A DNA stretch of 64,000 bases from Cotesia glomerata. Its lineage: Eukaryota; Arthropoda; Insecta; Hymenoptera; Braconidae. The notes beneath the pieces were generated by a model. It was given only the letters and a program-made list of their open reading frames with translations, was not told the origin of the DNA and searched no databases. The DNA is taken from positions 3,286,001-3,350,000 of the forward strand of contig NC_058159.1 of assembly GCF_020080835.1 (NCBI RefSeq). The letters run 5' to 3'. Shown one piece after another: positions 22,916 through 35,440 of the stretch. The position numbers and the translations under genes were made by a program. Every line of letters starts with the position of its first letter. The stretch's first letter is position 1.

Positions 22916-23780
22916 ATTCAACCCATGTCAGAAAATATGAAAAAAAATAAGTTTGGAAAATCCAAAAGTGCACGACTCATAATGGTCTTTTAATTATGAA
23001 ATATTAATAAAATAAAAAATTTGAAAAAAAATATATAAAACAGCTAAAATAGCCCGATAACACGTAAGCGACTCTAGTAGGATAAATGTACACCATATAT
23101 ATAGATATAGTCTTCTGGTTTTTGTTTTATTTTATCAATTGTAGATCAACGACATTGAATTATCTAGCCTTTCGCATTCAGTGACCTACCATTCTTTCAA
23201 AGAATTAAAAAAAAAAAATCTTTACCCAATTAATGCATTTTTTTGCAAGTTACAGTGTTTTCAGAGTTTCATACATGACGGACAGGAAACTTTTTTGACC
23301 TATTTTTATGTTTTTTTCCGTTTCTATTGCACTAAATCAATTTTTGAAAAGTGTCAAATGAATCTCCGTTATATTATCTTCATAATAGTATACAAAATAT
23401 CTTGATTTCGTGAATTAACAAGACTATAATAGTAAAAATAGTTGCCAAAATGATGCGAAAAAAATTTTTCGACCGTAAAGCACTCTCTGATTCTTCGCAT
23501 CATGAGTCGTGTAATTACATATGGACATATCAGATCAGATGTGAATTAAAATTTGTGAAAAAAATCTTTATTTTAGTTAAATGTTTATAAAAATGAATGT
23601 AAAGTAGTTTATGAAGTATTTTTTAAGTAAAAGGTTTCACATTAACCTTTACAATTTTTTCCATCAAAATTTCAATACTGTTTTTTTCAACTTAAATTTT
23701 TTTACTGAGACTAAAAATTCCTAGACCCGGTTTAGTTGGTTAATTTGAAAAATAGAGCCATCAACCAGCAATAAAAATAA
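22916..23780. other. Mixed non-coding DNA
   Basis: Mostly AT-rich. The 74-codon frame 23181-23405 is rich in Phe/Ile/Lys, as expected for AT-rich chance translation. Nothing recognised. Confidence 0.35.
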
Positions 23781-24780
23781 TTGTCACATTTATACCCGTC
23801 GAGTTTGAAATCCCGTCACTGCACGGATTTAGATTATTACCCTCTCATCCTCGATTCTCGACAAACTAAAACTGTTAGTGGCCATAATACTGGAATCCTT
23901 CCATCTTCCATCCGTCCATCCGTCTAACCGTCTCTTGTCTCTGGTATCTCGAGCTCTAGTAGGCGTGTCCCGAAATTATTGTAATTATTTAAAAGCTAGT
24001 GACGAGCAAGACAAGAGAATCTCAACTACAACTAAACCGAAACCAGTACCGGGCAGAGTTGAAGCTAAGGCACCGTAATTAACGCAACTAGCAGGACATC
24101 TTGACAGATCTGAATTCCCAGTAATGATTCGAAATTGCTGACTCGCTCGAGACGATCAATTACCTGTTTTTTAGTCACCAGGCTTAAAAATCATCGTGGG
24201 AAATTTTTTTTTAATTTTCTCTAAATTATTATTTCTCAAATTTTGATCGAATTAATGGAGGTTAATTTTCCGTCATTACTGTCACAATAATTGTCCGATG
24301 GGTGGTACATTTAAAAAGGATCGATAACAGCCAGGTTGGTTGCTCGCGAGGAGATAATAGCCGTCGATCGGTAATTAAATCAGAGAGTTATTCCCGTCAC
24401 GCGCCGCGCAATTATAATTAAGGATTTATTAGCGGGTCCGTGGCCGGCCTGCGGGCAAACCGACCACAGAAACGCCCCCACCTGGTTCCCTTATATCTAA
24501 AGCAAGGATGTAGGATGTGCTCCTAACACACGTAACAGGGCCACAACTGCTTTAACTTACCCGAGATCCTCATTGTCTTATTCTTATTTTTATTCATTAT
24601 TGCTCGCTCTCAACCCCCGAACCCTTTTAACTCTTAACTCAGAAGAGACCGGACCCTCCAGTTGGACCAAAACAAATTAAAAACTGTCCCACTGACTGTT
24701 AATAAAATACGGCTAAATAAAAATATTAGAGGAGCCACGTCTTCTCTTGTTTATCCTCGTTCCCACACTAACATCAACCC
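23781..24780. other. GC-richer island, strongest candidate regulatory block
   Basis: Within 24080-24510 lie a TGACAG (Meis/Hth-like) word, repeated TAATTA-type cores, CAATTATAATTAAGG beside GCGCCGCGC, a GACCACA (Runx-like) word and CACCTG (E-box). GC-rich and homeodomain-type words alternate over about 400 bases. It is single-copy looking. Enhancer identity is inference. Confidence 0.4.
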
Positions 24781-25002
24781 GAGCAAATGCTCCAAAAAAT
24801 TTATTCCTCATCGTAAATCAACCGGACAGAATTGAACAATTTTAATACTAAATAAATTAATGAATTAATATATATATTTAGTTGGACGGGCAAATTAAAA
24901 TTTAATTAAGAACAATCAATTTTTGTATGTGCATATTTTTGATAGAAGAATTTTTTTTGTAGGATAAAAAATTTGACATCTCAAAAATTCTCAAAAATTT
25001 CA
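24781..25002. other. AT-rich spacer
   Basis: Nothing recognised before the TCGACG MITE. Confidence 0.4.
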
Positions 25003-25004
25003 TA

Positions 25005-25255
25005 TCGACGGTCTAATTAGCAATTTGTCTAACTCGTTATTTTTTAGAGGGTGATTTTTTAACATTTTAATGCAGTAATAATCCAATTATAAATTATTTG
25101 AACAATTCAAACCTAAATATTAAATCTCTAGTAGATAATAATGATATTAAATGGGTTTTTAAAGTGATAATAAATTTTGAACTAATTGTTTTTTTTTTGT
25201 ACAAATAGAAGATTCTCTAAAATGGAGTTAGACAATTTGCTAATTAAAACGTCGA
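25005..25255. mobile_element. TCGACG-family MITE, copy 2
   Basis: Same ends (TCGACGGTCTAATTAGCAA) and internal order as 7839-8086, including TTTTTAACATTTTAATGCAG and a TTGTACAAAT word. TA on both sides (25003-25004 and 25256-25257). Confidence 0.8.
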
Positions 25256-25261
25256 TATGGA

Positions 25262-25600
25262 ATATTTATTTATTTTATTTATTTATTTCCTTTTTTACAA
25301 CCCAACAGCCAAAAGGCCAATAACAGGGTCACTAAATAAGTTTATATAGAGATTACTTAGTATAACTTAAAACTAAGTGCGCTGTACTCTGGTAGCATTT
25401 ACAAAAGAAAAGTAATAAAACAAAAAAAGAAAAAGAAAATACTGGAATTTTTACAAAAATTCCAGCAAATATAATATAATATTAATTTAATAATAAATAT
25501 AAAGTATAAAAATTAACTGAAGAGATTTAACTAAAGATGTGATTAAAAGTTATTGCTATATATTTTGAGAAATATCAATCTTAGCGACTTAAGTTATACT
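25262..25600 (-). mobile_element. 3' part of a non-LTR retrotransposon, minus strand
   Basis: Read on the minus strand, CCCTGTTATTGGCC, TTGGCTGTTGGGTTG and an AAAT-rich tail match the 18144-18222 copy. The upstream part (25340-25600) is probably the 3' UTR or flank; its limit is uncertain. A perfect 11-bp hairpin CTGGAATTTTT/AAAAATTCCAG lies at 25442-25465. Confidence 0.5.
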
Positions 25601-25830
25601 TTTTTGGAAAAAATGGAATATTTTATAAGTTTTCACTATACTTTTTTTTAATTCACTCATTTTTTGAAATATTTATGAAATAACGTCAAAAATAATCATT
25701 TCCAATTTAATCAATTGAAAAGGTCTCTTCGGAAAAAATTATTTATTAGCCTTCTAAAATTATTAATAATTTTTTATGTCCAAAAAATTGACAAAAGTAA
25801 TAAAATAAATAAATGTTCTAGTTAATTGAC
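25601..25830. other. AT-rich spacer
   Basis: Nothing recognised. Confidence 0.35.
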
Positions 25831-26280
25831 AGAACACCCGGTAGATCGCGGCGTTTTTAGTGTTCCTCGATTCACTGGGCCCTGGCGCCGCCGCGCGGCC
25901 CAAAATATAATGACACCACACGGGGCCTGAGGACGGACTCCCCCTCGAACCTCTCTCTGGCTCGTCGTGGGGAACTTTTAATTACAAGCTGATGACCGAG
26001 CCAAACCCGAAAATATTGTCTTCAGGTCGTGTTCAGTGTTCCTGGGATCGGATGCATAATGGACCCGCTCTGCTACGAAATCGTTCATTATATGTGTTCA
26101 TTTTTATTTTTATTTTTATTAGACAATCTGTATAAATATTTTTTGTTATCAATGTTTTTCCTTTTGCAGGACTCTACACGCGCCGAGCTGATCGCATATA
26201 AATGTGCCTTAATTAACATGATTTCATATTTTATAAATAATTAATCGGTAACACAGACGGCCCGCCATCCCCACATAAAT
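25831..26280. other. Small strongly GC-rich island
   Basis: CTGGCGCCGCCGCGCGGCCC near 25882 is among the most GC-rich words in the window and is followed by 130 balanced bases. The 71-codon frame at 26029 starts inside the island but runs into AT-rich, Phe/Leu-rich sequence and is not recognised. It might be a CpG-rich regulatory element; I see no core-promoter arrangement I would defend. Confidence 0.35.
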
Positions 26281-26489
26281 TATTTAAATATATTTTAAAC
26301 ACGGTTATAATTATTTCAAACATCATTGATTCAATTTTTGATTACTAAAATTTTATTTAATTTTTCTTCAGATAAATAAAAAAAATTCTAAATAATTTTT
26401 AAAAATTTTAATTTATAAAAATTGATCATAAATTATTTCGGAACACAATTTTTATTATTATGATTGATAGTAATGATACACTTTTTAAT
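26281..26489. other. AT-rich spacer
   Basis: Nothing recognised. Confidence 0.35.
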
Positions 26490-26830
26490 ACGGTTTTACC
26501 GACTCAGCCGAATAATCAAAAGAAAACGGGATGCCTAATCGCCGGCTTCTGTAATAGCGACGTCCAATTGTGCTCCCGTCACTGCTTTTAAGTGCCCACC
26601 CGGAAAAGATAATCACAATAATAAATAATATAATAATTCTCAAACCGTAACAGCTCCTCATTACTATCACTGAAGCTAACTTTACTCTTTCTTCATCTTC
26701 TTTCTATAACTAATACCGGCTCCACTGATTTTACGACCATTTTACCGTCATTGTACATTCCTGTGTTCAATGATCCGTCTTTAAAGTCACCACCGGACAC
26801 TTATTTCTTAAAATTCTCCACGGGAAAAAT
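26490..26830. other. Unique balanced segment
   Basis: Single-copy-looking sequence with no recognised signal. The 61-codon minus-strand frame is unremarkable. Confidence 0.3.
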
Positions 26831-27080
26831 ATATGTGAAAAAATATAGGCAAACATAAAAAAAAAAAAAAAAAAAATATAAAACAATTTTTTAAAATATT
26901 TTATTTTTCAAAAAAAAAATAAATTAAAAAAAAATTTTTTTTTTGTCAAAATCAATTTCTGATATTTATATTTTGGTTTTTAATAAAAATATAAAAAATT
27001 AAAAAACCAAATATATTTTTCATAATATTTCCCTCTCCACAATGAAAATAATAATAAAAAAAAAAAAAAAAAAAAAAAAC
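26831..27080. repeat. Low-complexity A/T block with two poly-A runs
   Basis: Includes A-runs at about 26858-26875 and 27056-27080 and TATAAAAAATTAAAAAACC words. Confidence 0.55.
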
Positions 27081-28150
27081 TTGCCATTCCAATCTGGAGT
27101 AACGTCGTGACGATAGATTGGGAGCCATCCTTTACAGGCGTAATAAAATAAAACCCTCTGACGGATTTAGTGTCTTCTCGTGATCGGCATTAAACCGATT
27201 CCCATTATATTAGGACCGATCTGTTGTAGCTGCCGCGTTTCGGTTAAATAATTATTGTGAAAATCACGACCGGTATTATTATAACTATTGAGCAGTGATC
27301 ATCTCGCCTCGGGCAAACCCTCCGGCGATCGGCAATAATACAATCTCAAGTTTGCTTACGTAAGCCTTTTAATCCTCACTCGCGTTCATACAAACAACAA
27401 CAATGATTTACAAACAACTGAACACATTCTGTAAGGCCTAAAGAGAATTGGATCGCTTATATATTGAAGAGGAATCGGCAGTCCCCCGGTAATTGCCGGA
27501 ATAATTGCCGCTATCTATCCAAGAAGCATAAAATGATCTAGCCCTAGTCGGTTCGAAATTCTAATATGTACTATTTACACGCAGTTGCGATAATTTTCTC
27601 CAGAATGGGTTTGATTTAGGCCGATATTCGGATTTTCAACGCCATTCCGGTAATCATCGGCATCATCACCAGCTCGAAGTTGGTGTTATGTAGAACATAA
27701 CAAAGTACAATACACGATTGCAACCGCAAGACGCCCACTTGTTCAACAGGAATATTGTGAGGATTGAACCTATCTGTTGACGATAGTTAAGCGTGCGATT
27801 ATCCTTAAATAGAACGATTTAATCTGGTGGGCTGGTTTATGTTACTCGGGCTAACTGGGTGTATTCGCTGATTAAGAGAGGGCTCTATACACATTTAGCA
27901 TTTAGCATTGAACGTTAAACATCAAACATCAAACATCAAACATCATGAATCGCGAATCACGATTGATCGTTGCCTAACTGCTTGAGATAGTAATGAGAGA
28001 AGTCGCGTACCAGGTGCGTGATCCAACAGCTTGCTGAATGGTAATTGCCGAATAGGAATAGGAATCGACGCGTCAAATCGGGTGATGTTAGTTCCCATTC
28101 GAATTGAGAGAGATAGATAATGATCATGGTGATATAGTCTTAATGTTTTC
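27081..28150. other. Long GC-richer island with a (AAACATC)4 run
   Basis: About 1 kb of balanced, CpG-containing DNA without repeat similarity. TTTGCTTACGTAAGCC (27352) is a short palindrome and GGTAATTGCCGGAATAATTG (27488) repeats an AATTGCCG word. Four exact heptamers AAACATC lie at 27917-27944. No coding frame is recognisable. It is a good candidate for conserved non-coding DNA. Confidence 0.4.
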
Positions 28151-28560
28151 ATTGATTGCTTTATGAGACTTACAAATTTTTCTGAAATTTTGTCGAAAAT
28201 TATGTATATGTTTTGATGATTTTTACAAAAAAGATGTAAATTTTTTTACAAGAAAAAAAAAATTTTAAGTTTACGGAATCTATAAAAAATATATAATGTT
28301 ATCTTAAAGTTTTGGCCTATATAATTTTATATAATGCATTTTTTCAATGTAAAATTTACAAATTTTCTAATTATATATATTTTTTCAAACTTTTTTTTCG
28401 TATAAATCAAGAATATAAAAAAATATTTTCCGCAGATATTTACAAAACATGTATTACATCATAAAATCAAAGAAAAAAAGCTTACATATTTAAAACAAAA
28501 TTTTTTCAACAACTTCATCAATAGTCATTTCATCAATGACTGATAATTTATTCCGGAACA
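28151..28560. other. AT-rich spacer
   Basis: Nothing recognised. Confidence 0.35.
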
Positions 28561-30480
28561 TTAATACATACTTGCTGTCTCACTGATTTTCTCTGTAGTT
28601 AAAGCCGACTTGAAAAGACATTTAATACACCCAAGACGAAAACACCAGCCTTAGATCTTGAACGGGTACCCGCTTTTGATGCAACTAGAAAACCCGCGGG
28701 TGGGTTCAACATGTAATCTCATTCGTCGACAACTACATACTACATGCTACATACTCATGCTCACGATCTTGAGCATTGAAGTCTCGTCATCCCCAAAGCG
28801 ATTTAGAAAAAACAAAGACAAGAAAGCATCAGCCATCTCCGGACTTGGAAGTAAACCAGTGTGTATGTGTGATGGGCATGAAGAACCTCAAAGGTGAAAA
28901 GAGAGCCAGTGAATGTACTCGGGTTATTAAGGATGTGCTCATGATCGAGAGTGAGGAGGGATGCGATACGTTGATGCATGTGAATATGTGAATATGTGTG
29001 TGCATCGTGAGACACAAAACACAGCACAGGACGACGAATATGATCCAAGAAGACGCTGGAGAATAAGAATAAGCTTAATATAAGCCTAAGAGGCCGGGAG
29101 CTATGCGTGGTTCGCCCCGCCTACGCTTTCAAAGTCCCAGGACAAAACTTGTCCACCTTCTTTAAGAGGTACTGCCCAGGGCAAGAGTACCACCGACCAC
29201 CCTGCTTTCGTATACTCTAACAATTCTCCTCGGGATAATATGTATATCAGTACAGAATACAGAATACAGAACAAGCTGCCCAGAGATTACCAATTCGGCG
29301 TCATCACCAAGACGGGAGACATGCATGAGAACAAGGATGAGCCTCCAAAATCAAAAGTTATCATATCGTTTGAATCTTGGATCCTCCATTAAGAATTTAC
29401 ACTATATCTGATTGCCGAGATTCGATTCCCGGTCCAGGTTATGTAGTGTTAGGCATCATCTTCAAGATTATGATGATGATGATGATGATGATGATAATGA
29501 TAATGATGATACAGAACCCGGAGGCGCATCTTCTGGATCTTATTCAGCTCTGCTGATATGATACCAACTTCGTAACTAACTACAATCTTAACTCTGATTC
29601 TGAGTTGGGCCCGGATGTGATGATACTGGTTGTATTTACAGAGCCCCGGGAGACTGACAGGGTGTATACCCGAAGACAGCTCATGAAGAATAATATTAAC
29701 AGTGGATGTTGGATCAAGAAGAAGAATTTTGAACCCTCTTACGGGAGTGTATTTTCACAATTCTCCTTCGGGACGAAAGAGCGAATTGTATGATGTTGGA
29801 AGAAGAGAAGAAAAGGCAGTCTGAATGGATTTGCTACGCAAACATTTACGCACCAGAGAAAGTCCAGTGAATTATTTTGGTCAGATGTCAAGCAATTGGT
29901 GTTTTAATAGCTAGTTGAAAACATGGAAGTATTGTTTAAGTGATATGAATTAAAAACAAAACCCGGGGTTCATTTTTTGATAACGTAAAGCGTCAGGAAT
30001 GAGGGTGAGACCGGCAACAATGGTTGCTGGCACAAAACCACCGGCTGGAGCTGGAAGCTGGAGAAAGAGAGGGTGGAAAGTGGAGAGAACCAGGCTGCCC
30101 TGGGCATCCTTTTCGCTGCTCATGTTGGTTATATCATGGACTGGTGCTAACCAGAAAGTGCGAGGGTAAAAGAAAGGGCTTTTGTCTTCGAATGGAGCCA
30201 GCAAATGAGCCGCGACTCAGGTGAAAACTCCAGCTCGTGTTGTGAATTAGTCTTTTGTCCTAGCCATTATTATATCTACACACCGCAAGTATAGATATAT
30301 GAATGATGTGAAATTTAATATAATATACTCTACAATTCACTCTCACAACATATATAATATCACGATTGGCTTTTTCAGGCAGTCTGGCCTCCCTCCCTTT
30401 GACTGTAGACTTCTCACTGAAAAGAATGCTCGACACGTATCAATCACAGCCGAATCCCGTCGTTTGTAAATGGAGAGTAT
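28561..30480. other. Longest unique balanced block (1.9 kb), with (GAT)n
   Basis: This is the longest stretch without recognisable repeats. A GAT trinucleotide run lies at 29468-29510. Several 60-84-codon frames occur on both strands (28658-29048, 29605-29793, 29950-30224), but they overlap each other, share no codon pattern and match no family that I know. A host exon here cannot be excluded without transcript data. Confidence 0.35.
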
Positions 30481-31519
30481 ACGAAAATAAATGATAAATT
30501 TAATCGTGCTTTTTTACTTTTTTATGAATGATTGATGACCTCAGTTCAGCGACGAACATCACAGACCTATGTGATAGTACTACGCTGATCGTCCTTATAG
30601 GTCGCTTGTGGGACGGGACGGACGCCAATAAAATTATTTCAGCGGCGTCTCTCCAGGTGGCGCGCGGTCTTAATTCTCACAGGCGTGTCATTTTGTAGTG
30701 TTATTAATAGCGTCATACAAAACGACTGGGCAATTTATTATACCTGTTACAATTGTATACAGGTGAAAATTATTTTAATACAGCCGATTTTTATATCAGA
30801 CTTGTTTTTAAGTCAGTAAATATTCTAGATTTTTAAAGATTTCTTAACTAACTGTGTTTTAATTAAAAAAAAAGATACTCTAGTTTTTTAGAATTTTCAA
30901 ATGTTAATTTTTTTTTTTTTTTTTTAGTCAGAAATAATATTAACATTATTTTATTAGCAAACAAGTTTGGTTAATCATTAAAATATGCTCACAACTGGCT
31001 GACCGTTGTACACGAGACGTGTTCAAAAGCAAGTGGGTGTATATTAATGTAAATGTGTTAGCAGACGCACTTGTGCCTTGTGCTCATCAGACGTTGGACG
31101 ATAATCCCCGTACCAGCAATTGAGGAGTCTCGAGGACTCCCGTATTCATCTGGTTGATTCGTATCTCCATCTATAATTACACATGTATATTCAATCTCAC
31201 ATATATAAGTATAAGTATGTTTACGTTTGTCTTCTCCAGCTCAGAATGCTCCGAGAGTCTGATGTACGCTGCTAACGCTAGTTTACCAGCATACAAAGGC
31301 CGTTTTATAGTCTGCCGGACGTAGCTTAATTATTTTTCCCTCGTCACGGCTGTCGTTAATGGCGACAAAACAGCACAAAGAATCTTCTTGTTTTCGCGAT
31401 TCAGACCGGGAGCTTGCTTTCGCGGATTAGATTTTTAAAAATCGTCACATTCTGATCCAATCCTAACTCTGAAGCCTAAAGTTTCAAATCTATAGTGGAC
31501 AGTTTAAATCTGCTAAGAA
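30481..31519. other. Unique island with an AT-rich middle
   Basis: Bases 30530-30720 and 31000-31440 are balanced; 30740-30990 is AT-rich. CCAGGTGGCGCGCGG at 30654 is the most GC-rich word. No gene recognised. Confidence 0.3.
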
Positions 31520-31783
31520 ATGTTTGATGTAGCCAGATATGATTATATGTCATTTTTAATATAATTTTTTTCATATATCTATATTCCGACAAGGTCATGT
31601 ATAGCTACATAAGGCCATATATGGCAATATATGGACATATACGGCTATATCAAGCCATATATAGCCGTTGATGACTTGATATATGCATATATAATCTTTT
31701 TATAAGGCTATATATGGCTAGATTAGGATATTTATGCAGATCAAGACAGATTAGATCATATGTGGCTTCACTAAAAAACTTTA
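31520..31783. repeat. Degenerate GGCCATATATGG array, left of the mariner
   Basis: TAAGGCCATATATGGCAATA, ATATGGACATATACGGCTAT and ATCAAGCCATATATAGCC follow one another at about 12-base spacing. The array continues at 32283 beyond the mariner. Confidence 0.65.
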
Positions 31784-32280
31784 TATGTACAGGATTCCAT
31801 TGCGGTACCTAAAGTTATCTACTTTATGTGAAACAGCTATCATTAGAGGTGTCATAAGCTATCATTATTATTTTTTTAACGTAAACAACAACACTCCGTA
31901 ATTCATTAAATATGTCAAAATTAGTTCCGGATAAAGTGTTTTTGCGGGAAGTTTTGCTTCATTATTTTAATGTGAATAAAACTGCTGCCGAAAGTCATCG
32001 AATTTTATTGGATGTTTATGGTGAGCATGCTCTAGCTGAGCAAACATGTAGAAAGTGGTTTGCACGTTTCAAAAGTGGTGATTTCGATCTGGAAGATAAA
32101 GAACGACCTGGGCAGCCGAAAAAGTTTGAAGATGAAGAATTGGAGGAATTGCTCAATGAAGACTCATGTCAAACGCTTCAAGAATTGGCTACGGTTTGAA
32201 TAAGGGATTTTTTGTATTTGAATTTAAATAAATAATTATTTGTAAAGTTAAAAACGCTATGAATTAATTCCAACTCCTAA
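31784..32280 (+). mobile_element. Internally deleted mauritiana-like mariner
   Basis: The element carries a transposase N-terminus (31912-32199) and then what looks like the native 3' tail. The right end reads ATTAATTCCAACTCCTAA next to TA (32281-32282). The left boundary is approximate because I could not find a good inverted match; 31784 is the best TA-adjacent guess. Full-length mariners of this type are about 1.3 kb, so roughly 0.8 kb is missing. It sits inside a GGCCATATATGG array. Confidence 0.7.
31912..32199 (+). pseudogene. Mariner transposase, N-terminal helix-turn-helix fragment
   Basis: The frame encodes 95 residues from ATG at 31912. The first ~75 residues show the mariner DNA-binding region: a first helix-turn-helix with the family hallmark KTAAESHR (residues 23-30) and CRKWFARFKSGDFDLEDKER (about 47-66), then the linker motif GQPKKFEDEEL. 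These match the mauritiana (Mos1-like) subfamily better than the irritans or mellifera types. The frame stops after ELATV, and the entire DDD catalytic domain (normally about 250 more residues) is absent. A product could at most bind terminal repeats, perhaps acting as a titrating inhibitor; that is speculation. The reading frame up to the break is intact, suggesting a fairly recent deletion. Confidence 0.88.
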
Positions 32281-32282
32281 TA

Positions 32283-32345
32283 TCAAGCCATATATGTCTT
32301 GATATAATCAATTTTCATATCAGGATACATTTAATCATATCAAAA
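32283..32345. repeat. Degenerate array, right of the mariner
   Basis: TATCAAGCCATATATGTCTT and GATATAATCAATTTTCATAT continue the array interrupted by the mariner. Confidence 0.55.
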
Positions 32346-33460
32346 ATTTCGTTTAGAAGTTTTCTACAAATTGTAAACTTAGCATTTTTTGTTATTATAT
32401 ATTATTGATGTTTAAAAGTTATATTTATGATTAAAAAATTATGTTATAAGTTAAGTAACGTAACTATGACTTCAACTAGTCCTGTGTTGTGTGAATAGAA
32501 GCAATATAAATGTAAGTATAGACCAGCAAATACAAGAGCTGGGTGAGCTTAGTTATTTATACTCCGGATAGGATGCCGATCACTCGAGTTTGTTTATACC
32601 ACGGGACAGAAATACAAAAGTGTCGTACGTAGTAAAACCCACAACAGAACTTACAACTTGGACCATCTGGCAGGCCAGGAAAAAGGTTGGTAAATTTAAC
32701 GAGTAGAGACTAAGCTTGGTTATAGTCACTCCACGCTCAGCTATTTTAGACTATTATATGCTGCTGCTTTCTAGAATTCACTGGCTACGACATATGATCG
32801 GTTTGTAGATCTTGACAAATATGATGAGCTTGGTGACAAACTCCCGGTAAAGCCCTTCTTAGAACGGCTTCTAGATGACGATACTCTATAGTATCTGAGG
32901 CGACATTGATGGCGAGCAGAGACACCCGGACTTCCTTTATATTTAACATTTAATGTTCTACGTTCAACTGAGCCACGTTTTAGATAAAGGTCTCTTTGAA
33001 AGCTCTACTCGCTCCCCGGATGGTGATACTAAAAAAATAAAGAGTATAGTTAAGGAGTAATGTATAACAGTCTTTGATGGCTAAAAATATTTGTTTTGTT
33101 TTTTCTATTTTTAAGGAAGTTTCGTGCATGGCTCTTTTCATTTTCTTTATTTATTTATTGAAAATACGGCATTTAATTATTGAAAAGAGAAAATTTTAGT
33201 AGATACTGTTCTATACAAATTTTCAAAAATCAAAAATAAATTTTTTTAAACAATTTTTCTGAAGCTTAACTTTGTAAATATTAATTAAATATTTCAAAAA
33301 AAATTTCATAATGATTTTTGAACGAATGAAATATATTTTATTATTTTTATTTAATAAAAAAGAATTTTTAATTTACTCCTTGGAATTTTTTTTTATTAAT
33401 ATTAATAAAATTCTTCTCAGAAGGAATTTAAATTTGAAGAGACTAAACTGATTTAGTAAG
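32346..33460. other. Unique island (32460-33010) between AT-rich spacers
   Basis: Bases 32460-33010 are balanced and single-copy looking. The rest is AT-rich with poly-T and poly-A runs. No gene recognised. Confidence 0.3.
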
Positions 33461-34213
33461 AAAATTTTTATTCATTTATTTGGGAGAAACAAATATTTGT
33501 ACCCATCATTATTATTTGTTACAGTTTAATAAATGATTTCTTTATATGAACAAAGCCTTATTACATGGAAATAAATATTTATTTCCACCAAATAATATTT
33601 AGTAACAGGTAAATATTATTTGGTAAGTATTGTCGGTAGATGGCTATGCTTTAATTCCAATGTTTATATGATACATAACCTATTCACTAACTTAGATTAT
33701 TTTATTCAGCTCGATTTTGGGAGATTTATTAAACCTTTAAAAACACACATACTCCCAATAAATGTCTTCTATTTATGTCTTTTCTCAGTGGAGTTTAGTT
33801 TACATTTTTTAAATTATCTATTATTGATATGTTAAAAACTCGTTTAGTTTCAAATTTTATAAATGTCTCAAACAAAAAAATATAATTTAATGAGATTCTT
33901 TTCTTTATAATATCTTATATTTTTACTTAAAATTATTTATTTTAATTAATTAAATTTATTTTAAGTTAAAAAGTTAGGTTAGACGCTAAAATTAGTTAAA
34001 AAATTAATTTCTTTGATACCAATAAACGATTTATTGAGTAGCAATAAATCATTTGTTAAATACTACTAAATATTTATTTGGTGGAACTAAATGGGCTTTA
34101 ATAAATGATTTAGTGCCTATTGCTAAATATTTGGTAATAAAAGGTTTGTTACTAAATCATTTAGTATCTGTTACTAAATCTTATTAAATAGAACTAAATC
34201 TTTCTATCAGTGT
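33461..34213. mobile_element. Probable MITE-like block with CTATCAGTG right end
   Basis: The right end CTTTCTATCAGTG (to 34213) equals that of the inner element at 17870. Inside, words such as AATAAATGATTT, ACTAAATATTTATTTGGTGG and GTTACTAAATCATTTAGTAT recur in both orientations between 33470-33620 and 34010-34200, as in a long foldback. The left end is not clear; 33461 is an estimate. The 71-codon frame 33620-33835 is hydrophobic and unrecognised. Confidence 0.45.
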
Positions 34214-34229
34214 ACATTAGGAATTATTA

Positions 34230-35440
34230 CTAATTTTAATTTGTTCACTTCTATGAAAAAATAATTATTAATCTCTTCACATGCATCAGAGATCGGTCCG
34301 CCAAAGTAAGTCTGAAGCCTAAATAAAATGTACCGAGGTTAACATTATACTGAATTATATATTTTGGACGGGGGATCGGTGATCGTGGGACAGAACCGAT
34401 CGTTATCCAAAGTGTCGCCTGGCGGGCTTGCGTGCAAGAATGCACCAACAGAATGTATTCTTCCCATTACATTGCATCCCCGATCAATGGAGGGATCATT
34501 ACGTGGAACATGGACCAGGGGACTTATTTTCATGAAGCATTACGACGTACGATGTCACCGATCAAGCAGCAGGCAAACAGTAAAGAGTAATTTCTCAAAA
34601 GTGTATTCTTGCCGTAAGTGTTTTTCGTAAGAAGCAAAAGGCGCCGGGTAATAAGATCGAGACCAAAACCCAGACCAAGATGGACAATGTGATATTTATA
34701 TTTATTCTAAAAAAAATTACGCATGTGGGGCTTTGAATTTGGAACACACGTACCTTTTGTCAGCTTAAATTGTGGCTAGAGGCGAGAAAATGACGGCACG
34801 TCCATTGACACTGGGTGTCGGAGATAAAATAGAGATGAAATTGATATCTGACCGCATATGCATTGATCCTTTTAAAATTTAACACACTTCTTCCTGCTGA
34901 CGCTTTACTGTTGTCTGGTCTCTGTTGTGTCGAAACGTTCCAGTCACACGTCGACTTCCACCGAATAAAGGAAAGGATATTTATATTTTGTATATATTTT
35001 ATTGTAACTGGTGTGCATTTTTTTTAACTTTCTGTACCCCAACAACGCCTGTAATGGCCTGTAATGTCTTCGAGGCGTGCTCCTGGATCAGAAATTGCGT
35101 AAACTAGTGAATTGAGGGTGAGAAAAATTGAAAAACTGGAGCTTGAAATGAAAGGAAGGCAACGCTTAGTTCTTCTGCTGTTTTGGAGAGAGCAGGGCCA
35201 CGTGCGTTTCGGGCCAACTGGACCGCATCGGAACTGCTGACGAAAAAGTCATCTGGCACGTCCATCAATTTTCACCTTAAATTTCATAATCCCATGAATT
35301 TTGTGTGTAACATATCCAGCCCCGGGAATTCACATCCAATTCCATATCCTTGATGTCGGAAATTCCACGCAGTATACTTCTTTCACTAACGCCGGAAATT
35401 ATCCGTTAAATGTCTTTCAATTTTTTTCGATTGAAATCAA
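34230..35440. other. Unique balanced block (1.2 kb)
   Basis: No repeat similarity within the window. Overlapping frames of 62-88 codons on both strands near 34251-34630 do not match any family that I know. A host exon or regulatory block is possible but unsupported. Confidence 0.3.

Noticed and set aside
27917..27944. CRISPR-like or satellite repeat (AAACATC)4
   Set aside because: Only four heptamers with no spacers; a simple short tandem repeat in a eukaryotic sequence.
29412..29450. tRNA-like T-arm GATTCGATTCCCGGTCC
   Set aside because: The B-box-like word is there, but no A-box, anticodon arm or acceptor stem can be formed around it. Probably chance or a very decayed tRNA-derived repeat.
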